DNA of 64,000 bases. Origin: Quillaja saponaria (taxonomy: Eukaryota; Streptophyta; Magnoliopsida; Fabales; Quillajaceae). The stretch covers positions 17,440,001 through 17,504,000 of the forward strand of contig CM055613.1 of the NCBI GenBank assembly GCA_029379385.1, read 5' to 3'. Under the pieces are notes generated by a model, which was not told where the DNA came from, made no database searches, and worked only from the letters and a program-made list of their open reading frames with translations. The position numbers were made by a program, and so were the translations under genes. This document shows, one piece after another, positions 1 through 12,516 of this stretch. The first letter of the stretch is position 1; each line of letters starts with the position of its first letter.

Positions 1-1550
1 GATTTTATTTATTATTAGTGTTTTGAGTATATTATAGATTGTTTAGGAATTTTTAATGTTTTAGGTAATTTAAGTGTAGTTTTTGCTTTTTAGTTATTTT
101 TTTTTTCAAGTGTTGTTGTAGTGTCCTAGTCGGAAACAAAGAAGAAAAAATCAATTCTCATGCAACAGTGCCTAATCAAGTCTCATGCCGTAGCACCTAA
201 TCAAGGAGTGCCACGACACCTAAGGAGCAATTTACATACTTAATCTTAGAGAGCTTGACCTTGCAAAATAGGTATTACCTTGAGAAATTTGAATTAAAAG
301 TCAAAGAGCAAAGTGCCACAGCACCATATCAAGGGCCCTTGCAGTGTCCCAAATTGTAGAAATTCAAGTACAAGTCAGAGAGCAACACTCGCTAAGGACG
401 AAATCGTGGCGCCAATTGAGAGCAAACTGAGAAGGTAATGCCGTAGAGCCAAACATGAGGACACCATAGCATGAAGAGGTAGGGTCCCATAAGGACTACA
501 CAGATGCTGTGGCGGCATCCTGTATTATCAAGGACTCCTAGCTCCATTAGATTAGCAGGTTAAGCCTAAGAAGGTGAAGGATGCAGTTCAAATACACACC
601 AGAGCAAGTAAGTTAAGGATTCAAAGGAGATTGTGAAGACCTGGAGCTATGACAAAATCCAATCTTTTACCATCTTCTTCTTTATTTCTTTATTATTTGT
701 AAAGACTATTTCTTCTATGATGTCATTTTCTATAGCTAGTATGGAGTACTTTTATTTTAGGGTTGCAATTGAACTCACATATAGCCTATATGGCCCTTGA
801 TTTTATTTAATATATGTTCTAGTTAAAATATTCATGTTGCCTTATTCTTAATGTTTCTAATTGCTTGATCACCAGTTAAATTGATTAGGAACCCTAAACT
901 TAACTTGGAAGAGTCAATTTTAGAATTAGCCTTAGACATCATAGCTTGTGATTAGATTTTTCATCTAAATTGGATAATCTGATTTGTTAAAGAGATAGGA
1001 ATACACTCTTTAGCCATAAGTAACCAGATTAGATTGGTTCTTAATGAATTTATTTTAGTGTAATTCACATAGAAATATAGTGAATTAAACTAATAGATAT
1101 TAAATTACTAGACATAAGAATATGCATGTAATTGCTTAAGAAATCGAGGTTAATATTTGGAACTATAGCATGAATTGATTAAAAGTAAGGAAAATATAGG
1201 TGAAGTGTAAGGGATATTCTGAACCTAGGTGTTAGTTTAATTAATTTACATAAATTGCTTATTAATTTAGAATTCCACCACTCAATGATTCATTGGCTTG
1301 ATTAAAATTGAGTTGCATACATATTGATAATTGACTTTAAAATTGATTTAGTTCTTCGTGGGAACGAACTTGATTTATTCATTATACTACTTAAATCGAT
1401 ATGTGCGCTTGTGTCACTAAAATCTGTCAACTACCAAGGAGGATCTTTGTTAAGTAATGATGATTCTAATTTAATTTTATGTTTTTTTGGGTATAAGTTC
1501 ACATGGTACAATTTGTAATATAAGGAGGGGATAATTTATATTTAGCATTG
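1..1550. other. Repeat-derived intergenic DNA, unidentified
   Basis: No gene is recognised. Between about 180 and 500 a degenerate motif of the form TGCC(G/A)(T/C)(A/G)GCACC recurs at least four times (near 186, 207, 311 and 437), which suggests an old repeat interior. The stretch near 1355-1430 resembles leader sequence of plant Ty3/gypsy elements, but that is only an impression from wording and no LTR pair was found. Confidence 0.3.
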
Positions 1551-2008
1551 TGTGACTCTAAAAGGAGGCATATGTACCCTGAAGCTACTTTTTGTCATCT
1601 CCCAAAAACAAGATCAAAACACTTTTTAGATTTAGTTTCCATTGATGGTAATCCTTCATCTACTCATATAGTCAGACCATTTAAGTTTGAAGTAGCTTGA
1701 ATAAGTCATGGATCCATTACTAAGGTTGTTAAGGACTTTTGGAATGAAATATATGATTGTTTGTTAGATTTTTTAATTGATTTCACTATTATCCTGAAAG
1801 AATGGAACCATAAAGTCTTTGGCAATACTTTTAAAAAGAAGAGACAATTGCTTGCTTGATCTAAAGGAATTCAAAAGTCTCTTTATGAGAATTACAATTC
1901 TTTCTTAATTAAACTAAAGAAAGATCTCATGCAACAATATAATGACATCTTGATGCAAGAGGAACTTTTGTGGTAGAAATGGCTTAAATTAGGGGGTAGA
2001 AATACTAA

Positions 2009-2914
2009 GGGCTAGTTTGGTACACATTAATAAATTTTATAGAATTAGAATGAAAATGAGAATGAGAATGTAATGTTGTGAAAAAGAATGATAATTCATT
2101 TCATTGCTTGTAGCGTCAATAAGGAATAATCATTCTATTCTAGTTTATTTTATATGCAATTTTTAGATATAAAATGATATAAAAATTGTGCTAACATAAT
2201 AAAAATGTCCCTAAGCAGATAATTATTAAATTTTCATGAAACAGCAAAATTTAACTTAATTTATTAAATTTATAAATTTCTTAGTTTTTATTAATTTATT
2301 TTAAATATTTATGTTAGTTTTTTGTTTAATATTACTATTTTTATTTCTTATTTCTTGTTCTCATATTTATTTTATTATTTCTTATTCTTATTTTTATTAT
2401 TATGATTATTTCATAATCTTTTTATTTTAATATTAGTCAACTACTTTATTTACTAATATTTATTTTATGTTGTTATTTTAATTTTATCTATTTATTTATA
2501 TTATTTAATCATTTATTTTATAGTAATGGATTATTTTTATAATTTATTTTATTATTAAATGTGACATGGAGGATATTCTTATAATTTGATTAAGATGAAC
2601 TGATTTATTATTTAGCATATTTATTTACTACTATTTATGGAATTTATATAGTTTTGTTTTTATTTATTTATAAATTTTAATTTAATTATTTATTTTATGT
2701 GACATGGAAAATATTTTTGTGATTGACTAAACTAAATTGATTCCATAAAAGTAGATACATAAAATTTCACCCCTAGTTAGGTTTGGCAATTCTTAGTTCA
2801 GTGAAATAAAACTAACAAAATGGAATGAGCATTCAAAGATTAAGTATATACCAAACAAAAGAGTGACAATTCCATGAAATTATATTTGGAATGGAATGGT
2901 TATTCCTATATACC
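2009..2914. mobile_element. PIF/Harbinger-like MITE inside the LINE
   Basis: The insertion point is set by the LINE reading: NTK is read just before 2006 and FHTSTLIRRKT resumes after 2917. A 3-bp duplication TAA (2006-2008 and 2915-2917) flanks the insert, and its left end begins GGGCTAGTTTGG, the style of Harbinger/Tourist termini. The right end is a poor inverted match (GGTATATAGGAATAACC). The interior is very AT-rich with no coding sequence. The 906-bp length and TAA duplication support a non-autonomous Harbinger element. Confidence 0.6.
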
Positions 2915-3689
2915 TAAATATTTTCATACCAGCACTCTTATTAGACGTAAGACTAAGGCTTTGAAAAATGGGAATGGAGATTGGTGCTATGATATTAAGA
3001 AACTTAGAGATGGGAAAATAGAGTTTTAACAAAAAATTGATAGAAATGGATTGAGAAAAAGGAGAAATAAGTAGAAAAAAAAAGAGATGATGGAGAATTA
3101 GACTAAACTAGGCTTTGGAAAACTTGCAAACACGCAATCAATAATCAATTTCAATTTTTCAAAAGATTCTGAATAAATCCATACTAAAGCTTTATATAGG
3201 TTTTACATAAAGCCCTAGGATTGAATTGTAAATAATATACAGTTTAATAACATGTTAGTAAAACACTCTAAATAAGTTTAAATCCAAATATTCTAAAATT
3301 ACATCATTTAACATATGATAAAATATAAATAATAATATTAAATGAAACTTTCAAATGATTCATATCTCATTCCCTATCATTCTTTCATTGTTGAAATAAA
3401 ACTTGACCTTGAGTTTTATAATGAGGGATGATGAGAATCTCATAAACAAAATCCTACAGCAAGGTCAGGGGTAGCAATAACAAAAACTCAGTAATATATC
3501 ATATATGGACCACAAACACTTGGAACTTCAATGGTATGACAAAGTTAATGTCATCCACATTGATAATAGTGACGGTCTCAACATTATGCTCTGAAACTTT
3601 AAAAACCAGCTATGAAACATTTGTTAGCTTCTTAATTTTGTCTCTAACTAGAAATTTATTGTCTAATGAAGGTTCCTCGAAAACTATAC

Positions 3690-4560
3690 TACTTATCCTA
3701 AGGTGTCAAATGGAACCTCATCACCTACATCCTTTGAGTCAAGAGGCAAAATAATATCAATACAAAGTGAGATAACCACAAAATTATAATCATCCACAAA
3801 AGTATCCAATAGCTTAACTACTTAACCTAGGAACCCAGTTTTTCATCCACTCGGACTCTCAAATCTCTAGCATTAGGCTTATTAATGGTTCTTATAACAC
3901 TTGATATAATAGAAAATAACAGCTTTGGTGGAACAACATTATAGGTAATAGAAGTTACAATCCATACCATTCTTGATATGAGGGTCTAATCAATCATACT
4001 AGTATGTTGTGCCTAAAAAAATGTCGAACATTTTTAGAATTAAATCATCACACCGAGCATGTATCATGCATTTTCCTAAGTTGACCATGATTATGAAGTC
4101 AAGGCTAACAATTCCCTTAGGGATTGAATTAGACACCCGACAATTGAAGTCTAATAAATTTCCAATGTTAATATTATAATAAATAAAAAAACAACAAGCA
4201 AACAATCATCATCTAATAAAGTATTTAAAAAAGTAATCCTAAAAATCTTAACAAGACAACAACCAATACCAACAATTACATGCTTACTTGGATACTTTAA
4301 CAAATTTCTATAAGTCAACACCTGCAAAATAGGATATAGTTCATCAAGAATGAAAATAGGAAAAAAACTCTCAACCTTCAATAAGCACTGCCACAAGGAT
4401 TTGATAATTGATAATAGCTTATCAACATATCCAAATAAATTTGCAAGGTAATTTCCAACTTGATAAGTTGTTATTCATGCTCTTGAAATTCAAACCTATG
4501 AGGAAAACTAACTCGTCCATATTGCGATTGAAATGATGCCATAACAAGGTGAAGTAAATG
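3690..4560 (-). pseudogene. PDS5-like pseudogene fragment (copy 1)
   Basis: Minus-strand translation resembles the N-terminal HEAT-repeat part of plant PDS5 cohesin-cofactor proteins. Seen in order: CLLKVE near 4390, a block LYPILQVLTYRNLLKYPSKH, an FRIT block near 4240, and DDYNFVV near 3740. Frames shift and stops occur, so it is not translated as a unit. It reads without obvious introns, as does the second PDS5-like copy near 27.1-28.3 kb, and similarity between the two extends upstream of the conserved block. Whether it is a retrocopy or was carried by a transposon cannot be settled here. Confidence 0.6.
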
Positions 4561-5211
4561 TACTAGAGAAAAAACCAAATCAATTCATACATTTCTAAAC
4601 AGAATTTGGAAAAGTTAACCTCAAAATTTGATTCTCTTTCTCTATACCTTTTTCTTGTTATGTACGAAGAAACTCTCCTACTTAATTCATTGTCTAGTTG
4701 ATTCTACTGAATGGAAGCCTTTGAATCCTCCAAAAATGGACCTAGCATCTCTCATTTGGTTTTTGCATATCACTTAATATTGTTTTTTAATGTTTCCTTG
4801 GAACAGTTACAAGTTATTGGGAAATGTCATGGTAATTCTTGTCAAATTTCTAGTATAAAAGTCCATTTAGCTAAGTCTAAATTGATGATCTCTGCTAATA
4901 GTGCTAAACACATTTTGGAGGTAATTAAATCCAATTACCTTATTGGTCTTACCCTTATTACGGGAAAATATTTGGGAGTCTCTCTTTTTCACTCAAAGGT
5001 AGCCAAGGAAACTTATCGATCGTGAAATCTGTGACAATGTGAATGTCAAGCTCTCTAGATAGAAAAGAGATTAACTTTCTTAACTTAGAGACACTTACTT
5101 ATTCAAGATTAGAGCTCTCCTTCATTATAATATCTTAGAGCCTTGGAGGTTATTCAAGCCTATTTTCCATTTTCAATTGAACTTAAAAAAAAAAAATTAA
5201 AGAAGTGCATT

Positions 5212-5390
5212 TTATTTTGAGGATTAAATATTTTCTATTGTTAGTGATCATAAATAGACTATGACTATTTTTTGAGGTGAAAAAGGAAATTTTTTTTAAA
5301 AAAGTACGTATTATTTTAAGGATTAAATATTTTCTATTGTTAGTGATCGTAAATAGACTATGACTAATTTTTTAACGTGAAAAAGGAAAT
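5212..5390. repeat. Imperfect tandem duplication of about 80 bp
   Basis: The stretch 5212-5289 is repeated at 5311-5390 with a few substitutions; both contain GGATTAAATATTTTCTATTG and then TAGACTATGACTA and GTGAAAAAGGAAATT. It lies within the LINE remnant, between the reverse transcriptase and the zinc-binding region. Confidence 0.8.
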
Positions 5391-6271
5391 TGATGGACTT
5401 TCCTATGTGGATTATATGTTGTAAACTTTGGGAAATATTACGCATGCAAACAAAGATTGTCCTCATGCTTATCATGTTTGGATAAATCTTTGTTGATAAC
5501 TTTTCCAATCCTGTGAATGTTGTCTCTATTCCTTGTTATGATGTTGAACAAGTATAGACGTCTCTAAATAGTATATTGATTTGACTAATAGCAAAGTTGA
5601 GAAATTCGTTTATTGGACTTTTCCTACCCATGATTAGTTAAGTTAAACTTATATGGTTGCTCTTGCTGGATATGGAAGCCGCATCAAAGGGTATTCTGGG
5701 GAATGGTCAGTGGTTTTATTATTAACCTGGATAATGGAACTAATACTCATGTCGAAGTTTTTGGTATCTACTATAGGCTTAAATTGGCTTGGGACTTAGG
5801 CTTTGAGAAATTAAGTAGAAGTTGAAGTTGATTATTTGGTTTCTCTCAATTTGATTCAAAACATAGATACCTAATACGTGGATTAATATTGTATACGAAA
5901 CGGGAATGGAAACGTTGTCCCAAAATGTGATACAATAAAGGTAGGTTTATTTTGATCATTGGAAAGAAATACACTAGTTCAAAATGAGAAATGCTTTTAA
6001 GGAGGATGTTGAATTTCATCCTCAACATAACCTGATCAAAAGATGTAATAACTAAGGTTGAGCATAAAGCCCAAATAGCTAAAAAACTGACCTAAATCCA
6101 ATTAACCTAACCCGCAACTAACCTAACCTAAAAATACATCATTTGAATTCGGCATAGTTTTTGCACTTTTACTAGGTAGGGTCGGTTATTTAGGTCTCTA
6201 AAAAATAAGGGGCAGTCAACCGACCTAACCAAAATACTATACATATATTTCAAAAATAAGAAGAAGCCTAA

Positions 6272-8105
6272 TGTTACACATTTCATAGAGGCATGATTGA
6301 TTGGAGGATTGAATAACCAAACCTTCGTGACTTTAACTTTACTACAACTAAATACATGCGACTTTTGACTAAATCAATACATAAAAACAAATTTTATAAA
6401 ATATAAGTTAACTGTAAAAGTTTGTTTATTAAAACAAATAACAATTTATTGAAAATTTCGGCAGAGATTCCCTGTAATATGGAACATGCCTTAAAATACA
6501 AACAAGTACACCTGCTTATATATAATCAAATCACAATAACCACGAAAATACATAGAGGAACTTCGTTGCAATCATATCACAATTAACAAATAATTAGACT
6601 ATTACATAACACAAAATTTAATAACTCACAGCTTTAGTGTGACTGCAAACTTTCATCATTGACTTAAAGTATGAGATTCCAAATATACCTTGCCACCAAA
6701 CACTTGGAAATTCCAATATCAATAATTGTTGTCCTTTAAAATCCTGTTACTAAAAAAATAATCAACAAAGAGGAATGAGTCATATGGACTCAATGAGTAG
6801 AATATTATACTCAAGGGATACTAGCATCACTCAACACATGTATATATAATATATAATCAATTAATATCAACATATCATAAATTTCAAAACCACTAAGGTT
6901 ACACATACACGATTACGGAAACATAACAAGCACAGTTCAATTAATATTTCGTACAATCCAACCAAAACAATCAAAGCACACAAAGCATACAAAGGGCTAA
7001 CTGAGTAACTCAGCCCTGCACTCCACTCCCACTAGATAGTTTTGCGCCAACAGAATTATAAAAATAATTACTGAAATTAGAATCACTGAATCTCCTTTTC
7101 CAAATCCACCCACCGGGGCTGAGTACTCAATTATTTTAAAACACTTATCAGAATCAAAATATCTCAGATCATAATATTAAATCAAAACATCCTAGGTGCA
7201 TCAGGATTTTATTTTAGAAGTAAAAATCATTTTGAAAAGAAAAACATTTTTTTGGTTTTATCAACCACAAACAATTTCAAATATCAACATAATTCAAATA
7301 GTCAATCATAGCAATGTGCTTCTTATTTACCACTATATGACATATATACACATAAATACATCAAACACACTAATCCAGCAACCAAAAGATAGCAATTAAC
7401 CACTCACCAGTTTATAAATCTTGTTTGTCACTTCCTCTTGCTCTCACATATGACATTAATTCAACAATGCTTCTGAAGCTGTAATTATATTTTCATGTAT
7501 TATTTAGTTTATCAATTTTATTAATTATAATATTTTAATTACAAAAATCTAGAGTTACTAAGTTTCAAGTATTTCTTTAAAGTTTACTCTTTTTAGGCAT
7601 TTTCTCAACCCCTTGGATATATGTTTGTTTTCAACTTACATACTTAACCAAATTTAATAAAACTAAGTCAAAACATTAACTTTAGGAAATTGGCTATCTT
7701 TCTTATTTAGGAACTTCTTCTAAAATTAACCTTAAACTCACTTAATTCCTCACATGAACACAAATAAAGAATTGCACAATTTCTGGTTACCAGCCTCTAA
7801 TTCTAATGTTTATAAAATTCTCATACTTAAGAATTAAATTATGAAACTTTTCATTCTAGCTTTTCAAGGTGTTAGGAGCACTATACTCCTAATTCATCCT
7901 TTAAGACCACCTAATATCAATTACTTCAAAACAAGTTTAGTCAGGACCGGAATAGCACAACCATGATTTAAAATACCTCCAAAATGCACACAACAAGGAA
8001 TTAAGACATGCACTGCTCCAGATAAATCCTTTAATATGTTAGGAACAATTTTTAATCAGATATCCTAAGCTAATTCCAACCATAACCACCAACGAAGTCT
8101 CTAGG
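6272..8105 (+). repeat. Long LTR-like repeat, copy 1 (truncated)
   Basis: Starts at TGTTACACATTTC and shares long stretches in the same order with copies beginning at 8106 (direct), 12280 (inverted) and in the right-edge block (inverted). Shared landmarks include the motif around GGCAGAGATTCCCTGTAAT (6472), CTCACAGCTTTAGTGTGACT (6628) and a block near GGGCTAACTGAGTAACTCAG (6995). The TG(T/A)(C/T)A(C/T)AC start, the CA end of the copy that starts at 12280, and the roughly 2-kb size suggest LTRs of a Ty3/gypsy family, but no coding interior is attached. Copy 1 stops where copy 2 begins. Confidence 0.6.
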
Positions 8106-9980
8106 TGTCACACCCCACACGAAGGTATGACTTGCCGGAAAAATAAATAATCAAACCTCTGTAACCTTGACTTTATCACAACTGAATACATGACATTTAC
8201 TAAGAATTTGGCAGAGGTTCCCTGTATAAACAACACATCTATTTTTATACAAAAACAACAACAACAAGGAGCTCCGCTCCGTTTCTTATCATAATAAAAA
8301 AAATAACTAGACCATTAAACAACATAAAACCAGACACCCTACAACTCTAGTGCAATTGCAAACTTTCGTCCTTGACTTCAAGTATAAGATTTCAAATATA
8401 CCTTGCTGCTAACTACTCGGCAAGCCTAGTATCAATAATTATTGTCCCTTAAGATCTTGTTGCTAAAAACAATATCAACAAAAAGGGATGAGTCTTATAG
8501 ACTCAGTGAGTGAAAAATCATAACCAAAAGGTACTAGCATCACTCAACACACGTATATAATATATAGTCAATTAATATTCATATATCATAAATTTCACAA
8601 CCACAAATGTTACACGTACACGATTATGGAAACATAAGCTTAACAAGCATAGTTCAAATAGTATTATGTATAATTCAATCAAAATAATTTAAAGCACCTA
8701 AATCAAACAAAGGGCCAACCGAGTAACTCAGCCCCACACAACAGTATCTCCTCCAATCGGGCATTTATGCACCTGCACAACAGGTTAATAGGTACACAAT
8801 CTTTCCCACCAGTACTAAGCACTCAATCTTTTTAAAACACTTATCTCATATCAGAATATCCTTGGTGCACTTGGATTTCAATTTCGGAAATAAAAATCAT
8901 TTTTCAGAAAATTTCACTTTGTTGGTCCTTATTAATCATAAACAATTTCAACCATTAAACATTATTGAAATAACTCAATGAAACACTACACATACTTATT
9001 TTTCCATTTAACATATCTATTCAAATACACATAATAATCTAGCAACCAAAGGGTAACAGTTAACCACTCACTATTTTATGGATCTTGTTTATCACTTTCC
9101 CTTGCACTTGCTTGGGATGTCAGATCTATATAGGATCTGGAACTGAAATTCATATTTTCAAACAATACTTAGTTCATAAGCATTATAATTATAATCTTTT
9201 AATTACTAAGCTTATATATCAATTTATATTTGTTTCTTTGAACTAAGTCTATTTAGGTAGTCTAATCAATTTCTTGTAGGATACTTGATTCCATATCTTG
9301 TATGTATATTTTATATATATACTATCAAGAAATTAATACTAACAGTATATTTCATATATATATTATCAAGAAATTAATACCAACTTATACTTTTAACATT
9401 TCTCATTTTCTAGCATTAAATCCAAATTGAGTTACTCTTTTAAAATTTATCCAAGAGCTTGGATCATGCCGTTCCAATATTAATACAATCAAATTTTAAA
9501 ACTTACCTTTCTTTTAACCATTTAATTACATTTATTTATTCTTTGCTCTTAGACTATTTCTTTAAGTTTACATAAAATTTAGCTCTCAAGATCTCAATTT
9601 ATTAAGTTTCTCTTTTTCTTGATCAATATTTTCTTATTATTTATTCATAAACTTTTTATTCATATTTAATTGATTCCCTAATTAATTATTTAACTAATAG
9701 AGCTTGTATAATTCTATTCTTATACGTATATTAACATTTAATTTCTCATAGTTATTCTATAAATTTGTATACTACTCATTTTCACATATTAACTTTGAAC
9801 TTAATTTAATTACTCATAATAACCAAAACTTAAATTACAAAATTTCGATACTAACTTACTTCAAAACTTCATGTCACATACTTTCCAATTCCTAAAATAA
9901 TATGATAACTAACTAACATCAACTAATAATAATAGATCCATGAAAATGCTTTAAACAAGTGAAGATATATATATATATAT
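8106..9980 (+). repeat. Long LTR-like repeat, copy 2
   Basis: Begins TGTCACACCCCACACGAAGG, a typical plant LTR start, and repeats the landmarks of copy 1: GGCAGAGGTTCCCTGTATAA at 8212, a CTCTAGTGCAATTGCAAACT block near 8345, and GGCCAACCGAGTAACTCAGC near 8713. The right end is uncertain: similarity fades into very AT-rich DNA after about 9400. It follows copy 1 directly, so it either inserted into it or arose by tandem duplication. Confidence 0.6.
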
Positions 9981-9984
9981 ATAT
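9965..9984. repeat. (AT)n microsatellite
   Basis: Twenty bases of perfect AT alternation within the AT-rich tail of LTR-like copy 2. Confidence 0.95.
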
Positions 9985-10352
9985 TGAAATTGCTTCTTTT
10001 CCATGAGAAATGATAAAGAACCATATGGGCAAGATAATGTTAAGAATACTACTTCTGTTTACGAAGATCATATTTTGTACGCCACTTCGATTTGTAACAC
10101 TAGCATCAGAAGTATATCTTTTACTACCTGGCAATACAATTTCTGGGTATAAAAGGCAACTAATGTATAAGGAGGACCTAGTCCATCACCTAGGTCTCCT
10201 ATTTGGATATGCAGGTAATAGTGGAACCAGTAAAGGCATTTAAGGGAGGCTTGATTTAAGCTACTTTTGACTATAAAATAATTTCATAATTGATGAAAAA
10301 AAAAATCTTTAATAGTCCTAAACTTAAGATAACATATGTAAAAGGTGTAGCA

Positions 10353-12280
10353 TGTCATAACCATCATAACTCGATAACGTAAAGTCGAGCTTTAGACTTA
10401 ATATGTAAATTCTAGTTATAAAAATAAACAAAATAAATAAGTAGCAGTGTAATTGAATAATTTGGAATAATTCATGATTGGAAAAATGAATGCAAGTATT
10501 TGAAGTAAATAAATTATACAAGTGTGTACAATTAAATTAAAACTTGAAATTTTAATTTCATCTCATGTAATTTTATTGATACAGGAAACAAATGGATAAA
10601 CACAATAAAGTAGTGTATATATTTATTTATTTATTTATATATAACTAAGAATAATTATGGACCACACATTCATGAAATAGTAAGTAGATATATATGTGAT
10701 AACCCATTATCGATATGTACATTTAAAAATTTGGTAAGTAATTTGAGTTATAAATAATAAATAAATTGATGAATACTATAAATTATTGTAAACAAATAAT
10801 TAATATAACTGTTAGAGTGAACAGTGATAAGTTTGGACAGCTTCAACATCTTTACTCACTAGTGTTTTTTTATCTTTTCTAATTGTTTCCTTCTAGTTTA
10901 TGCATTGTCAAGATATCTAAAATGTCTCTTTATTATCAACCATACTACATAAAGTACAATTTATACTACATGAAATGTAATGGCTTAATAGATTATTTTT
11001 ATAAAGAAACTTATATAAGTTGATATAGATAAGTTTAGCAATTAAAAGATTATAACAATAACATTTAGAACTGAGTATTATTTGGAACTATGAATTTTAG
11101 TTCCAGACCCTTCTGTGGGCTTGATGACATACATGAGCGCAAGAGGAAGTGACAAACAAGATTTGTAAACCGATGAGTTGTTAACTATTACATTTAGGGG
11201 CTAGATTATTATGTGTATTTGAATAAATGTGATATATGGAAAATAAGCAAGTGCAGTATTTTAGTGATTTATTTGAATTATGTTTGTTTGATATTGCTTA
11301 TGGTTGATAAGGGCCAACAAGAAATGATTTTTATTTCGAAAGTGAAATCCAGGTGCACCTAAGATATTCTGATTTGAAGTTCTAAGATATTCTGGTTTTA
11401 AGAAATGTTTTTCTAATTTGAGTGGCCAGCTCCAGTGAAATGGATTATATATGGAGATTAATTTATTATGCGGGCATGTAAATGCCTGGTGGGAGCTGAT
11501 ACTATTGTGCAAGGCTGGGTTACTCGTTAGTCCTTTGTTTGCTTGTATGGTCTGATTGCATTGCTTGGAATTCTGAACTTTGGATATATGGCTATATATA
11601 TATATACATGTGAAACATGTGAATCGTGGTTTTATGAGACTTACAATTACATGAGTAGGCTATTAATTTAAAATATGAATACTGTTACTTGAAATTAAAT
11701 AATGACATATGTGCTTTGAGTGATGTTAGTACCATTTGGGTACGATTTTCTACACATTGAGTACGTATGACTCACCCCTCTTTTGTGAATATTTTTTTCT
11801 AGTAATAGAATCTCAGGATGGCTATTATGGATAATGGATTTTGCAGAGTGTTTGAAGACAAAGTAATTTTTCTAAATCTCAATCTTGAAGTAAAGAGGTG
11901 AAAGTTTGTAGTCACATTAGAGCTATGAAGTGTTTAGTTTTATATAGTATAACAGTCTAATTATTAATTATTGTAATAAGAATCGGAGTGGAGCTCCTTG
12001 ATGTTTTGTGGTGGTTACTATTGTTGTTGCACAAAAACAGGATTATGTATTGGTATTTTTGGGCATGTTTCACTTTATGGGGAACCTCTGCCCAAATTTT
12101 TAGTAAATTGTTAATTATTTCAGTAAATAAACTTTTATAGTTAACTTATGTTTTATAAAATTTACTATATGTTCTTTGGTTTAGTCAAAGTCCTATTTAT
12201 TTTCTTGTTTTGAAATCAAGGTTACGAAGGTTTGGTTACACATTTCTCTGACTAGTCATGCCTCCATATGGGGTATGATA
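10353..12280 (-). mobile_element. Long LTR-like repeat, copy 3, probable solo LTR
   Basis: Inverted relative to copies 1 and 2. Read on the minus strand it starts TATCATACCCCATATGGAGG at 12280 and ends ...GGTTATGACA at 10353, so it has near-canonical LTR ends. Flanking pentamers TAGCA (10348-10352) and TAGAA (12281-12285) match at four of five bases, consistent with a decayed 5-bp target duplication. There is no coding interior, so a solo LTR left by recombination is the simplest reading. Length is 1,928 bp. Confidence 0.55.
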
Positions 12281-12282
12281 TA

Positions 12283-12516
12283 GAATCTCCTTCTTTTCCA
12301 ATGATACTCTCAATAAACTGGCCAATTGTTATTCAAGAAGGAATAGTAAGTGGATTCACAATGATATCAGGGGTGATGCCTTCCATAGTCCACTACATGT
12401 CTTCCTGTGTGTAAGTCATGCCAACAATACCCTTTTGCACATGCCTACTACTAAACTTGTCACCAATTTGTGGTATTCTAATAGATTTAACCCTTACGCA
12501 AGCTTCTGCAGTCTAC
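12283..12516 (-). pseudogene. RPB2 (RNA polymerase II second subunit) pseudogene fragment
   Basis: Minus-strand translation from about 12514 down reads [19 protein letters not shown] followed by [14 protein letters not shown], then a stop, WTMEGITPDIIVNP, another stop and ITIGQFIESIIGK. This is the highly conserved C-terminal region of the RNA polymerase II second-largest subunit. At least two in-frame stops replace conserved codons and a few residues before EGD appear lost, so it is dead. It ends where the solo LTR (copy 3) begins. A weak continuation (FTGSTITCISK) may exist beyond the LTR near 10200-10240 on the same strand, which would mean the LTR split the pseudogene. Confidence 0.75.

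Larger units (their letters stand above)
1560..6010 (+). mobile_element. L1-type LINE remnant, interrupted
   Basis: Broken plus-strand translations match plant L1 retrotransposons in order. At 1570-2005 lies the linker between endonuclease and reverse transcriptase; 2918-3030 continues it; 4711-5170 is the C-terminal part of reverse transcriptase (containing HLVFAYH where HLVFADD is usual, and GKYLGVSLFH); 5400-5480 resembles the zinc-binding end; 5640-5870 resembles the terminal RNase H-like domain (YYRLKLAWDLGF). Stops and frameshifts are frequent, so it is long dead. It is split by a MITE at 2009-2914, and the reverse transcriptase core expected between 3030 and 4700 is replaced by a PDS5-like pseudogene on the other strand. 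Confidence 0.7.

Noticed and set aside
3536..3754. 72-codon plus-strand frame
   Set aside because: It is the complement of the PDS5-like pseudogene, whose minus-strand reading has the recognisable homology.
8101..10194. CTAGG on both sides of LTR-like copy 2 as a target duplication
   Set aside because: The right-hand CTAGG is not preceded by a CA end and no clear LTR terminus is visible there, so the match may be chance.
10010..10243. 77-codon plus-strand frame
   Set aside because: Not similar to anything recognised; the opposite strand has a weak RPB2-like piece at its end, so the plus frame is likely spurious.
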